Below are positions 7,741 to 17,532 of a stretch of 64,000 nucleotides of DNA, piece by piece; position 1 is the first letter of the stretch; every line of letters begins with the position of its first letter. The stretch is taken from NCBI RefSeq assembly GCF_012927115.1, contig NZ_JABBFY010000001.1, positions 2,790,001 to 2,854,000 on the forward strand, in the 5' to 3' direction. The stretch is from Sphingomonas sp. G-3-2-10. GTDB taxonomy: Bacteria; Pseudomonadota; Alphaproteobacteria; Sphingomonadales; Sphingomonadaceae. Below the pieces are notes generated by a model that saw only the letters and a list, made by a program, of their open reading frames with translations, was not told the origin of the DNA and did no database searches. The position numbers were made by a program, and so were the translations under genes.

Positions 7741-10671
7741 ATGGGCTATGAAGGCCTGGACTTCGACGACATCGCCGGCGGCGTGAGCCCCGGCTTCGTC
7801 GAGACGCTGTACAAGAAGTTCAAGGCCGACCCGTCGTCGGTCGAAGCCGGCTGGCGCGACTGGTTCGAGGGGCTGGAAGGCGCCTCGACCGGCCCCAGCT
7901 GGGCGCAGCCCAACTGGCCGCCCAAGGACACCGACGCGCTCACCGCGGCGATGGACCCGACCCAGATGGAGCCCGCGCCGGCCAAGCCCAAGGGCGGCGC
8001 GCCCGCCCCGGCCGCGGCCCCTGCCGTCTCGGCCGACGAGATCGCTCGCGCCGCTGGCGATTCGATCCGGGCGATGCTGCTGATCCGCACCTATCGGGTG
8101 CGCGGTCATCTCGCCGCCAATCTCGATCCGCTCGGCCTCGCCCGGCAGGATCTGCCCGCCGATCTGACGCCCGAATATCACGGCTTCACCGGCGCCGACC
8201 TCGATCGCCCGATCTATCTCGGCGGCACGCTGGGCCTGCAAAAGGGCACGATTCGCGAGATCGTCGCGATCCTGCAGGCCAATTACTGCGGCAATGTCGG
8301 CCTCGAATATATGCACATCTCGGACGTGGAGGAGCGCCGCTTCCTCCAGGACCGGATGGAGGGCAAGGACAAGGCCATCCAGTTCACGCCGGAAGGCAAG
8401 AAGGCCATCCTGAGCAAAGTGATCGAAGCCGAGCAGTGGGAGAAGTTCCTCGGCCGGAAATATGTCGGCACCAAGCGCTTCGGCCTCGACGGCGGTGAAG
8501 CGATGATCCCGGCGATGGAAGCGATCATCAAGTACGGCGGCGCGCAGGGCGTCCGCGAGATCGTGTACGGCATGGCCCATCGCGGCCGCCTGAACATGCT
8601 CGCCAACGTGCTGGCCAAGCCGTTCCGTGTGATCTTCCACGAATTCTCGGGCGGCTCGGCCAATCCTGAGGATGTCGGCGGCTCGGGCGACGTGAAATAT
8701 CACCTCGGCACCAGCACCGATCGCGAGTTCGACGGCATCAACGTCCATATGTCGCTGGTCGCCAACCCGTCGCACCTCGAAGCGGCCGATCCGGTCGTGC
8801 TCGGCAAGGTGCGCGCGCAGCAGACCTTCCGCGGCGATCTGGACAAGCACCAGCAGGTTCTCCCGGTCCTGCTGCACGGCGACGCGGCCTTTGCGGGCCA
8901 GGGTATCGTCTGGGAATGCCTCGGCTTCTCGGGCATCCGCGGCTACAATACCGGCGGCTGCATCCACTTCATCATCAACAACCAGATCGGCTTCACGACG
9001 AGCCCGCAATTCGCGCGCTCCTCGCCCTATCCGTCTGACGTCGCCAAGGGCGTCCAGGCGCCGATCCTGCACGTCAACGGCGACGATCCCGAAGCCGTGA
9101 CCTTCGCCTGCAAGGTCGCGATCGAGTTCCGCCAGACCTTCGGCCGCGACGTCGTGATCGACATGTGGTGCTATCGCCGCTTCGGCCATAACGAAGGCGA
9201 CGAGCCGAGCTTCACCCAGCCGCTGATGTATGCCCGCATCAGGCAGCATCCGCCGGTCAGCGAAGTCTATGCCAAGCGCCTCGTCGCCGAAGGCTCGATC
9301 GACGCCGGCTTCGTCGATGGCAAGGTGACCGAATTCACCAATCTGCTCGAAGGCGAGTTCGAAGCCGGCGCTTCGTACCTGCCCAACAAGGCGGACTGGT
9401 TCGCCGGCCGCTGGTCGGGCCTGCACGCTCCGGCCGATGCCGAAGGCGCACGCCGCAATCTGGAAACCGGCATCGAGCAGAAGCTGTTCGACAGCCTCGG
9501 CCGCACGCTGACCGAGATTCCGGAAAGTCTCACCGTCCACAAGACGCTGAACCGCGTGCTCGACGCCAAGCGCGAGATGTTCAAGACCGGCGAGAATTTC
9601 GACTGGGCGACCGGCGAAGCCCTCGGCTTCGGCTCGCTCCTTTCGGAAGGCTATGGCGTCCGCCTCTCGGGTCAGGATTCGGGCCGTGGCACCTTCAGCC
9701 AGCGTCACGCCGTCTGGGTCGACCAGAAGGACGAGCACAAATACGTGCCGCTGGGCGAGATTCCGCACGGCCGCTTCGAAGTGCTCGACAGCCCGCTGTC
9801 CGAATATGGCGTGCTCGGCTTCGAGTACGGCTATGCGCTCGCCGACCCGAAGTCGCTGGTCCTCTGGGAGGCCCAGTTCGGCGATTTCGTCAACGGTGCG
9901 CAGATCATGATCGATCAGTTCATCGCGTCGGGCGAAGCCAAGTGGCTGCGCGCCAACGGCCTCGTGATGCTGCTGCCGCACGGCTATGAAGGTCAGGGTC
10001 CCGAGCACAGCTCGGCGCGTCCGGAACGCTTCCTCCAGCTCTGCGCGCAGGACAATATGCAGGTCGCCAACGTCACCACGCCGGCGAACTATTTCCACCT
10101 GCTCCGCCGCCAGATGCACCGGTCTTTCCGCAAGCCGCTGATCCTGATGACGCCCAAGTCGCTGCTGCGCCACAAGCTCGCGGTGTCGAAGGCGTCGGAC
10201 TTCATCGGCGACACGCACTTCATGCGCATCCTGTCCGATCCCTCGGCTCCGGCCGACAAGGACGTGAAGCGCCTCGTGCTGTGCACCGGCAAGGTCGCCT
10301 ACGATCTGATCGAAGCGCGCGACGCGGCTGGCGACAAGAATACCGCGATCGTCCGGATCGAGCAGCTCTATCCCTTCCCCAGCGAGCCTCTGGTCAAGCG
10401 CCTCCAGCGCATGACCAATGTCGAGGAAATCGTCTGGGCGCAGGAAGAGCCGAAGAACAATGGCTATTGGTTCTTCGTGGAGCCGTTCATCGAAGAGTGC
10501 CTGAAGCAGGCCGGAACGAAGGTGCCGCGCGCGCGCTATGCCGGTCGTGCCGCTGCCGCTTCGCCGGCAACCGGCCTGATGAAGCGCCACCAGGCCGAAC
10601 AGGGCGCGCTTGTCGCCGACGCACTCGGACACAGCGTCCGTGAAGAAATCCGCAGAACCCGGAAAGGCTGA
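7741..10671 (+). CDS. sucA: 2-oxoglutarate dehydrogenase E1 component
   Basis: A 976-residue thiamine-diphosphate-dependent E1 subunit of the 2-oxoglutarate dehydrogenase complex. It decarboxylates 2-oxoglutarate and succinylates the lipoyl group of E2. The N-terminal segment FVETLYKKFKADPSSVEAGWRDWF is the E2-binding helix typical of OGDH E1. An Ala/Pro-rich stretch (about residues 80-100) links it to the catalytic core. The core contains YGMAHRGRLNMLANVL, the ThDP/Mg region HGDAAFAGQGIVWE and INNQIGFTTSP. The C-terminal transketolase-like part carries HGYEGQGPEHSSARPERFLQL. The length is slightly above E. coli SucA. sucB follows after 6 bp. Confidence 0.98.
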   Translation: MGYEGLDFDDIAGGVSPGFVETLYKKFKADPSSVEAGWRDWFEGLEGASTGPSWAQPNWPPKDTDALTAAMDPTQMEPAPAKPKGGAPAPAAAPAVSADEIARAAGDSIRAMLLIRTYRVRGHLAANLDPLGLARQDLPADLTPEYHGFTGADLDRPIYLGGTLGLQKGTIREIVAILQANYCGNVGLEYMHISDVEERRFLQDRMEGKDKAIQFTPEGKKAILSKVIEAEQWEKFLGRKYVGTKRFGLDGGEAMIPAMEAIIKYGGAQGVREIVYGMAHRGRLNMLANVLAKPFRVIFHEFSGGSANPEDVGGSGDVKYHLGTSTDREFDGINVHMSLVANPSHLEAADPVVLGKVRAQQTFRGDLDKHQQVLPVLLHGDAAFAGQGIVWECLGFSGIRGYNTGGCIHFIINNQIGFTTSPQFARSSPYPSDVAKGVQAPILHVNGDDPEAVTFACKVAIEFRQTFGRDVVIDMWCYRRFGHNEGDEPSFTQPLMYARIRQHPPVSEVYAKRLVAEGSIDAGFVDGKVTEFTNLLEGEFEAGASYLPNKADWFAGRWSGLHAPADAEGARRNLETGIEQKLFDSLGRTLTEIPESLTVHKTLNRVLDAKREMFKTGENFDWATGEALGFGSLLSEGYGVRLSGQDSGRGTFSQRHAVWVDQKDEHKYVPLGEIPHGRFEVLDSPLSEYGVLGFEYGYALADPKSLVLWEAQFGDFVNGAQIMIDQFIASGEAKWLRANGLVMLLPHGYEGQGPEHSSARPERFLQLCAQDNMQVANVTTPANYFHLLRRQMHRSFRKPLILMTPKSLLRHKLAVSKASDFIGDTHFMRILSDPSAPADKDVKRLVLCTGKVAYDLIEARDAAGDKNTAIVRIEQLYPFPSEPLVKRLQRMTNVEEIVWAQEEPKNNGYWFFVEPFIEECLKQAGTKVPRARYAGRAAAASPATGLMKRHQAEQGALVADALGHSVREEIRRTRKG

Positions 10672-10677
10672 TCTGCA

Positions 10678-11880
<1,203 letters not shown>

Positions 11881-11890
11881 GGCAGTGGCG

Positions 11891-12235
11891 ATGGGGTTCG
11901 CCAGCGAACGCATCCGCAAGCGAGAGGAAGCCAAGACTCTCGACTTGCTGGCGTTCGCGATGGACCAAGCGGGGGTGCCGCGCGGCGCATGGGCGGCTGC
12001 TGGCGTCCGCGCCGCCCTGCCCCCGGTCGATGATTGCCTGTGCCTCTTCCGCGAAGATGAGGCATGGGTGCTGAGCTACAGCGAGCGCGGCGGCTGGCGG
12101 GAAATTGCGCGATTCCCGCTTTGCCACGACGCGATCGAGTTCCTATTTTGGCAAATGACGAATGCTCCCACGCCCTATAGCTATCGCGAGGCGTGGGAGG
12201 CCCATTCCGGGCAAGAGTTTTCCCTGGTGGAGTGA
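11891..12235 (+). CDS. Small protein of unknown function between sucB and lpd
   Basis: A 114-residue cytoplasmic protein without signal or membrane segment. It starts with a charged helix (ERIRKREEAKTLDLLAFAMDQAG). An acidic, aromatic middle follows (DDCLCLFREDEAWVLSYSERGGWREIARF), and it ends in an Asp/Glu-rich helix containing FLFWQMT. ATG at 11891 is preferred; a GTG at 11885 is also in frame. I do not recognise a family. The mixed strand pattern resembles small immunity-type or adaptor proteins, but that is a guess. Its place inside the OGDH operon, just 10 bp after sucB, suggests co-expression with the complex. Confidence 0.6.
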   Translation: MGFASERIRKREEAKTLDLLAFAMDQAGVPRGAWAAAGVRAALPPVDDCLCLFREDEAWVLSYSERGGWREIARFPLCHDAIEFLFWQMTNAPTPYSYREAWEAHSGQEFSLVE

Positions 12236-12264
12236 CCGGCGCCTTCTCGCCGACGGAGTTTGAA

Positions 12265-13659
12265 ATGGCTGACTACGACTTCGACGTTCTCGTGATCGGT
12301 GCAGGCCCCGGTGGTTATGTCGCCGCGATCCGCGCTGCGCAGCTGGGCCTGCGCACCGCCTGCGCCGAATCGCGCGAGACGCTGGGCGGCACCTGCCTCA
12401 ATGTCGGCTGTATCCCGTCCAAGGCGCTGCTCAACGCGTCGGAGCTGTTCCATGAAGCCGCCTCGGGCGCGCTCGCCAAGCATGGCGTGAAGCTCGGCTC
12501 GGTCGAACTCGATCTCCCGGCGATGATGGCGGACAAGGCCAAGGCCGTGACCGGCCTGACCGGCGGCATCGAATTCCTGTTCAAGAAGAACAAGGTCGAA
12601 TGGCTCAAGGGCCTCGCCACCTTCAAGGACGCGCACAGCGTCGAAGTCGCGGGCAAGACCGTGACGGCAAAGAACATCGTTATCGCCACCGGCTCGTCGG
12701 TCACGCCGCTTCCGGGAGTCGAGATCGACCAGAAGGTCGTGGTCGATTCGACCGGCGCGATCGCGCTGGAGAAGGTGCCCGAGCATCTCGTCGTGATCGG
12801 CGGGGGCGTGATCGGCCTTGAGCTCGGCTCGGTCTGGGGCCGTCTCGGCGCCAGGGTCACCGTGGTCGAATATCTCGACCAGCTCCTGCCCGGCATGGAC
12901 GGCGAAGTCCGCAAGGAAGCGGGCAAGATCTTCAAGAAGCAGGGTATGGAGATCAAGCTTTCCACCAAGGTCACCGGCGTCACCGTCAAGGGCGGCAAGG
13001 CCACCGTCACGGTCGAGCCCGCCGCGGGCGGCGCTGCCGAGATGATCGAAGCCGATGCCGTGCTCGTCTCGATCGGCCGCCGTCCCAACACCGACGGCCT
13101 CGGCCTCGAAGCGATCGGGCTGGAGCTGAACAAGCGCGGCCAGATCGAAACCGACCATGATTTCCGCACCAAGGTCGACGGCGTGTGGGCGATCGGCGAC
13201 GTCATCCCCGGCCCGATGCTCGCGCACAAGGCTGAGGACGAAGGCATTGCCGTGGCCGAGAATATCGCCGGCCTCACCGGCATCGTGAACCACGATGTGA
13301 TCCCGAGCGTGGTCTATACCCATCCCGAAATCGCCGGGGTCGGCCTGACCGAAGAGCAGGCCAAGGAACGCGGCGAGATCAAGGTCGGCAAGTTCCCGAT
13401 GGCCGGCAACAGCCGCGCCAAGGCGATCGACGACACGGTCGGCTGGGTGAAGGTGATCGCCGACGCCAAGACCGATCGCGTGCTCGGCGCGTGGATCATC
13501 ACTTCGGTCGCCGGCACGATGATCGCGCAGGTCGCCCAGGCGATGGAATTCGGCGCCACGTCGGAAGACATCGCCTATACCTGCCACGCCCACCCGACGC
13601 ACAGCGAAGCGATCAAGGAAGCGGCAATGGGCGTGCTGGGCAAGCCGATCCACATCTGA
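12265..13659 (+). CDS. lpd: Dihydrolipoyl dehydrogenase (E3)
   Basis: A 464-residue FAD-dependent disulfide reductase that reoxidises dihydrolipoyl groups of 2-oxo acid dehydrogenases and reduces NAD. The FAD-binding GAGPGG is at residues 12-17. The redox-active disulfide is C44/C49 (GGTCLNVGCIPSKALL). The NAD-binding GGGVIGLELGSVW lies mid-protein and a second FAD motif is AIGDVIPGPMLAHKAEDEG. The dimer-interface CHAHPTHSEAIKEAA carries the catalytic His-Glu pair. ATG at 12265 with CGGAG upstream is chosen over an in-frame ATG at 12193 that would overlap the previous gene. It is the last enzyme of the OGDH operon. Confidence 0.97.
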   Translation: MADYDFDVLVIGAGPGGYVAAIRAAQLGLRTACAESRETLGGTCLNVGCIPSKALLNASELFHEAASGALAKHGVKLGSVELDLPAMMADKAKAVTGLTGGIEFLFKKNKVEWLKGLATFKDAHSVEVAGKTVTAKNIVIATGSSVTPLPGVEIDQKVVVDSTGAIALEKVPEHLVVIGGGVIGLELGSVWGRLGARVTVVEYLDQLLPGMDGEVRKEAGKIFKKQGMEIKLSTKVTGVTVKGGKATVTVEPAAGGAAEMIEADAVLVSIGRRPNTDGLGLEAIGLELNKRGQIETDHDFRTKVDGVWAIGDVIPGPMLAHKAEDEGIAVAENIAGLTGIVNHDVIPSVVYTHPEIAGVGLTEEQAKERGEIKVGKFPMAGNSRAKAIDDTVGWVKVIADAKTDRVLGAWIITSVAGTMIAQVAQAMEFGATSEDIAYTCHAHPTHSEAIKEAAMGVLGKPIHI

Positions 13660-13688
13660 CCGGACAGGCACTTGAGGGGGGAGCGAAG

Positions 13689-14189
13689 ATGCGGGCTTTG
13701 ATGATCGCACTGGCCGGGCTGGCCTTGACCTTCGCTCCCGCCGCGCTGGCGCAGAAGGCCGCAAGCCCGCAAGAGGAAGAACAGCGCAACAATGTGATGT
13801 TCTTCTCCGAGGAAGATCCGGCGATGAACGCCGCGATCGCCCGCGCGCAGGCCGAAGTCCCCGAATTCCTGCTCCACCTGATCACGCCGCGACCCAATGA
13901 ATATCGCTTCATGGTCAAATACGACCTGCTGCCCGAGGACGGCGACGCCGAGTTCATCTGGGCCGAAATCGTCTCGCGTCAGCCCGGCGCGGTCACCGCG
14001 ACGCTCTCCAACGTCCCGCTCGACGATCGCTTCAAGCAGGGCCAGACGGTCACCATCCGCGATGAGCAGATCGTCGACTGGTCCTATGTTCGGGACGGCG
14101 TGATGCAGGGCAATTATACCACGCGGGTGATCCTCGACCGCATGCCGGCGGCCGAGGCCGATCCGATCCGCCGCAATCTGGGCTGGTAA
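13689..14189 (+). CDS. Secreted DUF2314 protein (first of tandem pair)
   Basis: A 166-residue exported protein with a signal peptide (MRALMIALAGLALTFAPAALA) followed by a DUF2314-like domain. The domain is recognised by the order MVKYDL..., AEFIWAEIVS, ATLSNVPLDDRFKQGQTVTI, VDWSYV. A C-terminal tail (GNYTTRVILDRM) is shared with the next gene. DUF2314 has no established biochemical role. It begins 29 bp after lpd and 25 bp before its paralogue, so both may be read through from the lpd transcript. It has only the residues of a small beta fold and no clear catalytic set. Confidence 0.8.
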   Translation: MRALMIALAGLALTFAPAALAQKAASPQEEEQRNNVMFFSEEDPAMNAAIARAQAEVPEFLLHLITPRPNEYRFMVKYDLLPEDGDAEFIWAEIVSRQPGAVTATLSNVPLDDRFKQGQTVTIRDEQIVDWSYVRDGVMQGNYTTRVILDRMPAAEADPIRRNLGW

Positions 14190-14214
14190 GCTCCGCGCGG
14201 CGACAGGAAGAGGA

Positions 14215-14718
14215 ATGATGCAGAAGTTTGCAATGCTGCTGGCGATCGCGCTCGCCGCACCCGTCGCCGCTCACGCCCAGAGCCAGCCGACCCCCAAAAC
14301 CACACCCCGTCCCGCGCATGACCGCATCGTCGATGTGGCGAAGGGCGATCCCGAGATGCAGGCGGCGATCGCGAAGGCGCGCGCCGAACTGCCCGGCTTC
14401 TTCGCCCGCTCCGCTGCGCCGCAGTCCGGGGATTCCTACTTCCTGGTCAAGTACAACCTCACGCCCCAGGGCACGGCCGAGTTCATCTGGGCCGAGGTCA
14501 TCGCGCACAAGGGCGATACGACCATCGCCCGGCTGATCAACAATCCCCGCGCGCCCGGCTTCGCCAAGGGCCAGCAGGTCACGGTGCGCAATGCCGACAT
14601 CATCGACTGGGGGTATGTGAAGAACGGCGTGATGCAGGGCAATTACACCACCCGTATCCTCCTGCCGCACATGGCCCCCGCCGAAGCCGCAGCGCTGCGC
14701 CGGGCTTACGGCTGGTAG
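14215..14718 (+). CDS. Secreted DUF2314 protein (second of tandem pair)
   Basis: A 167-residue paralogue of the preceding gene. It has a signal peptide ending near PVAAHAQ, then a linker and the DUF2314-like core: VKYNLTPQGTAEFIWAEVIAHKGDTTIARLINNP, GQQVTVRN, IDWGYVKNGVMQGNYTTRILL. The two proteins agree most in the C-terminal 60 residues (IxDWxYVxxGVMQGNYTTR). The start ATG-ATG at 14215 follows an AGGAAG ribosome site. The end overlaps the convergent DUF1275 gene by 13 bp. The function is unknown; tandem duplication and export point to an envelope role. Confidence 0.8.
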   Translation: MMQKFAMLLAIALAAPVAAHAQSQPTPKTTPRPAHDRIVDVAKGDPEMQAAIAKARAELPGFFARSAAPQSGDSYFLVKYNLTPQGTAEFIWAEVIAHKGDTTIARLINNPRAPGFAKGQQVTVRNADIIDWGYVKNGVMQGNYTTRILLPHMAPAEAAALRRAYGW

Positions 14719-15362
14719 GGCGCCGCCCGGCCGATCCGTCCGATCAGCAGCGTGAGCACCGCCGAAGCCGCCGCCGCGAACCACAGCGCCTTCCAGCCCA
14801 TATAGGCCTGCGCGCCGACGCCCAGCACCACGCCCGCGACGAACCCGGCCCACAGCAGCAGCCACGGGACCCAGCCCCAGCGATCCGCATCGCCCATCAG
14901 CGCGCCCGCCAGCCGCTGCCCCGTCCGCACCAGCGCGCCGGTCATATAGGTCAGCCCGACCGAGACTTCGCCGTCGCGGTGGAGGATGCCGTTCTCGGTC
15001 CCCATCGCCAGCGCGAGCAGCATCAGCACCAGCGATCCCGGCGCGATGCCCGCCACCACCGCCGCGATCGCCAGAAACGCAGTCACCGCCGCCATCACCA
15101 GCGCCTTGTCGTGCCGCGGCCGTGCGCGGACGATCACGCTCGCCAGAATCACGCCCGCCACGAAGCTCATCACCAGCGCGATCGCGATGATCGCATCGCC
15201 GCTCCGCCCGCTGCCGAGCCCCACGCCCAGCCGGGTGGAGTTGCCGCTCATGAACGACGCGAAGAATCCGCCCAGGCTGGTGAACGCCAGCGCATCGACA
15301 AATCCGGCCAGCGCCGCGAGGCAGATGGCGATGGCGGCAAGCGGCGGTTCGGTACGGTGCAT
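14706..15362 (-). CDS. DUF1275 (YoaK-like) integral membrane protein
   Basis: A 218-residue polytopic inner-membrane protein of the DUF1275/YoaK family, with about six predicted membrane segments. The family-like start is visible: LAALAGFVDALAFTSLGGFFASFMSGNSTRLG, with the conserved Gly-Phe-Val-Asp and Phe-x-Ser-x-Met-Ser-Gly-Asn segments. Later the MTGALVRTGQRLAGAL helix follows. ATG at 15362 is chosen because it places the first membrane helix correctly; an in-frame ATG at 15443 would add an Arg/Ala-rich tail. No transported substrate is known. It is divergent from the TRIC-type gene with an 89-bp gap. Confidence 0.85.
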   Translation of the reverse strand: MHRTEPPLAAIAICLAALAGFVDALAFTSLGGFFASFMSGNSTRLGVGLGSGRSGDAIIAIALVMSFVAGVILASVIVRARPRHDKALVMAAVTAFLAIAAVVAGIAPGSLVLMLLALAMGTENGILHRDGEVSVGLTYMTGALVRTGQRLAGALMGDADRWGWVPWLLLWAGFVAGVVLGVGAQAYMGWKALWFAAAASAVLTLLIGRIGRAAPYQP

Positions 15363-15451
15363 GGTGCCGTCATGCCCCAGCGCGGCGCGACGGAGCAAGG
15401 CCGCGCGCCGCGCGATCCGCCCGATTTGACCTGTCGCTCCCAAGCTGGAAC

Positions 15452-16090
15452 ATGCCCGTCATGGACCCGCTCATCGCCGCCGCCAGGATCGGCCCGATCC
15501 TTCCCTGGCTCGACCTGTTCGGCATCGCCGTCTTCGCCGCCACCGGCGCCCTGGCCGCCGCACGGCGCGAGCAGACCTTCGTCACGCTGGCTTTCTTCTC
15601 GATCGTCGCCGGGATCGGCGGCGGCGCGATCCGCGATCTGCTGATCGGCGCCCCGGTTTTCTGGGTGCATGACGAGCGCGTCGCGCCGCTTTGCCTCATC
15701 GTCGCGCTCGCGGTGTGGTTCACCCCGCATCGCTGGTGGACCAGCAATGTGTTCGACTGGCTCGATGCCGCCGGGATCGGCGCCTATGGCGCGTTCGGCG
15801 CGGCCAAGGCAGTGAGCTACGGCATCCCGCCGGTGCCCGCGGCGGTGATGGGCGTGGTCACCGCCTGCTCGGGCGGCATCATCCGCGACATGCTGGCGGG
15901 CGAGCCTTCGATCCTGATGCGACCCGAACTCTATGTCACCGCCGCCGCGCTGGCTGCCGCGCTCCAGGTCGGGCTTACGCTGGCCGGGCTCGAACCTTTC
16001 GTCGCGGGCCTGATCGCCGCTTCGGCGGGCTTTGCCCTGCGCGGCGCGGCGATCCACTGGAATCTCGGCCTGCCGTCCTATCGGCACTAG
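15452..16090 (+). CDS. TRIC/YicG-family cation channel-like membrane protein
   Basis: A 212-residue membrane protein of the YicG (UPF0126)/TRIC family. Bacterial members form small homotrimeric monovalent-cation channels. It consists of two homologous halves, each with a Gly-rich kinked helix ending in Arg-Asp: GIGGGAIRDLLIG in the first and CSGGIIRDMLAGEPS in the second. This internal pseudo-repeat is the hallmark of the fold. About seven membrane segments are predicted and there is no signal peptide. It is divergent from DUF1275, another small membrane protein. Physiological role is not defined. Confidence 0.88.
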   Translation: MPVMDPLIAAARIGPILPWLDLFGIAVFAATGALAAARREQTFVTLAFFSIVAGIGGGAIRDLLIGAPVFWVHDERVAPLCLIVALAVWFTPHRWWTSNVFDWLDAAGIGAYGAFGAAKAVSYGIPPVPAAVMGVVTACSGGIIRDMLAGEPSILMRPELYVTAAALAAALQVGLTLAGLEPFVAGLIAASAGFALRGAAIHWNLGLPSYRH

Positions 16091-16101
16091 CCCGGCTTGA
16101 C

Positions 16102-16121
16102 TTGATTGACCATTCAACCAA
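16102..16121. promoter_or_regulatory. TetR-type operator-like palindrome upstream of the SRPBCC gene
   Basis: TTGATTGA-CCAT-TCAACCAA is a 20-base inverted repeat in which 7 of 8 arm positions pair. The sequence style is typical of TetR-family operators. A TTGACT (16097-16102) resembling a -35 abuts its left edge. It lies 25 bases before the SRPBCC start. No TetR gene is present in the window. Confidence 0.5.
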
Positions 16122-16145
16122 GAGTGCGCGCGAGGGAGAGACTCC

Positions 16146-17063
16146 ATGCGCCTGACTGCCATCGCACTTGCCATTGCTGCCCTCGCCGCGCCGGCCGCGG
16201 CACAGACGCGCACCGAATCCGACGGCACCCGCACGCTGGCGACCGACGTCTGGGTCCCGGCCGCGCCCGCTTCGGTATGGGAAGCCGTCACCACGGCCGA
16301 AGGCTGGAAACGCTGGGCTGTCCCCGCCGCCTGGTATGTCGCGCCCGATCTGCTCGAGACCAGCTATGACGCCGATGCGCAGCCCGGTGGCGCAAACAAT
16401 ATCCAGCAACGGATCGTCGCTCGCCTGCCCGGCCGCCTGCTCGTGTTCCGCAACGCGAAGACACCGCCGGGCTTCCCCCATGCCGCCGAGTTCGCCGGCG
16501 TCACCCAGTTCATGGAGCTGATCCCCGAAGGCGAAGGCACTCGCGTCCGCCTGACCGGCGCGGGCTATCCGGCCGGGCCCGCCGGCGACACGCTGCTGCG
16601 CTTCTTCGTCACCGGCAACCAGCAGACGCTCGACCAGCTTGCCGCCCGGTTCGGCACCGCGCCGCTCGATTTCCTCGCCGGCCATTGCTGGAAGGGAACG
16701 CTCCCCACCGGCGACGCCAATATCCATTGCTTCGACCGCACCGAAGGCCAGGTCCGCGACCGCCACGAAGTGCTGCGCGAGGGGAAGAAGGTCTATGGCG
16801 GCGAGACGCTCTATGCGTGGAACCCGGCCGAGCGGCGGATCGATTACGTCTATACCGGCATGGGCGGCGGCGAGATGCGCGGCACCGCACGGCGCGACGG
16901 CGAGGATCTCGATTTCGGCACGACAGATCATGTCGCGAGGGACGGCACCCGCATCACCATCACCACCCGCTGGGTCCGCGTCGCGCCGAACATCTACGAA
17001 GCGCGCGATTCCTCGCCCACGCCGAAGTTCAATCACAATATCCGCTACACGCGGGTCGATTGA
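16146..17063 (+). CDS. Secreted SRPBCC-domain protein with C-terminal barrel-like region
   Basis: A 305-residue exported protein with a signal peptide ending near APAAAQ. Residues 25-160 look like an SRPBCC/AHSA1-type ligand-binding fold: LATDVWVPAAPASVWEAVTTAEGWKRW, then FMELIPEGEGTRVRLTGAGY. The C-terminal half (about 185-305) is a different strand-rich unit (CWKGTLPTGDANIHCFDRTEGQ, YAWNPAERRIDYVYTG). It resembles small lipocalin-like domains. The combination suggests binding of a hydrophobic small molecule outside the cytoplasm. A TetR-type operator lies immediately upstream. The exact ligand and any catalysis are unknown. Confidence 0.72.
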   Translation: MRLTAIALAIAALAAPAAAQTRTESDGTRTLATDVWVPAAPASVWEAVTTAEGWKRWAVPAAWYVAPDLLETSYDADAQPGGANNIQQRIVARLPGRLLVFRNAKTPPGFPHAAEFAGVTQFMELIPEGEGTRVRLTGAGYPAGPAGDTLLRFFVTGNQQTLDQLAARFGTAPLDFLAGHCWKGTLPTGDANIHCFDRTEGQVRDRHEVLREGKKVYGGETLYAWNPAERRIDYVYTGMGGGEMRGTARRDGEDLDFGTTDHVARDGTRITITTRWVRVAPNIYEARDSSPTPKFNHNIRYTRVD

Positions 17064-17092
17064 AATTCCTCCCCGGAGGGAGAGGACTTAAG

Positions 17093-17491
17093 TCAGCTCA
17101 ACAGCCACGCCAGCGCTTCCTCGCGCGTATCGAACAGGCCGATATCGGGCCGCACCTCGCGCACCCGCTGCGCCTGCATCCGCCCCAGCGCGGTCGAGGT
17201 GACGATCGCCAGCTTGCGCGCCCAAAGCTTGCGCACTTCGGGATTGACCAGCGACGCGCGCAGTTGCTCGACCGTCGCGAGCGGCACCACGGGCACCGCC
17301 GAGAAATCGTAGAGCGACAGATGATCGCCGACATCGTCACCCAGCGACCGGATCGCGGCGCGAAACTCCTCGGCCATCCATGCGGCGTCCTCGGGCGGCA
17401 CGACGCCGCTGATCTTGAGTTCGACCAGCTTGCGGGCGCGATCGACGCGCACCTCGTGCGACACGTTGGGAAGTGGAACTACCTTCTCCAT
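17093..17491 (-). CDS. STAS/SpoIIAA-like domain protein
   Basis: A 132-residue cytoplasmic protein whose pattern fits a SpoIIAA/STAS-like single domain: VDRARKLVELKISGVVPPEDAAWMAEEFRAAIRSLGDDVGDHLSLYDFSAVPVV, then REVRPDIGLFDTREEALAWLL. The terminal ExALAWL helix is common in this group. ATG at 17491 (MEKVVPLPN) is chosen over an upstream ATG that would overlap the neighbouring gene. It lies 41 bp downstream of the GNAT gene on the same strand and may belong to the sppA-GNAT transcript. No partner (kinase or anti-sigma factor) is nearby. Confidence 0.65.
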   Translation of the reverse strand: MEKVVPLPNVSHEVRVDRARKLVELKISGVVPPEDAAWMAEEFRAAIRSLGDDVGDHLSLYDFSAVPVVPLATVEQLRASLVNPEVRKLWARKLAIVTSTALGRMQAQRVREVRPDIGLFDTREEALAWLLS

Positions 17492-17532
17492 GATCCCGCC
17501 ATAGCGGCCAGATGCTGCGAAAAGGTTTCGGT

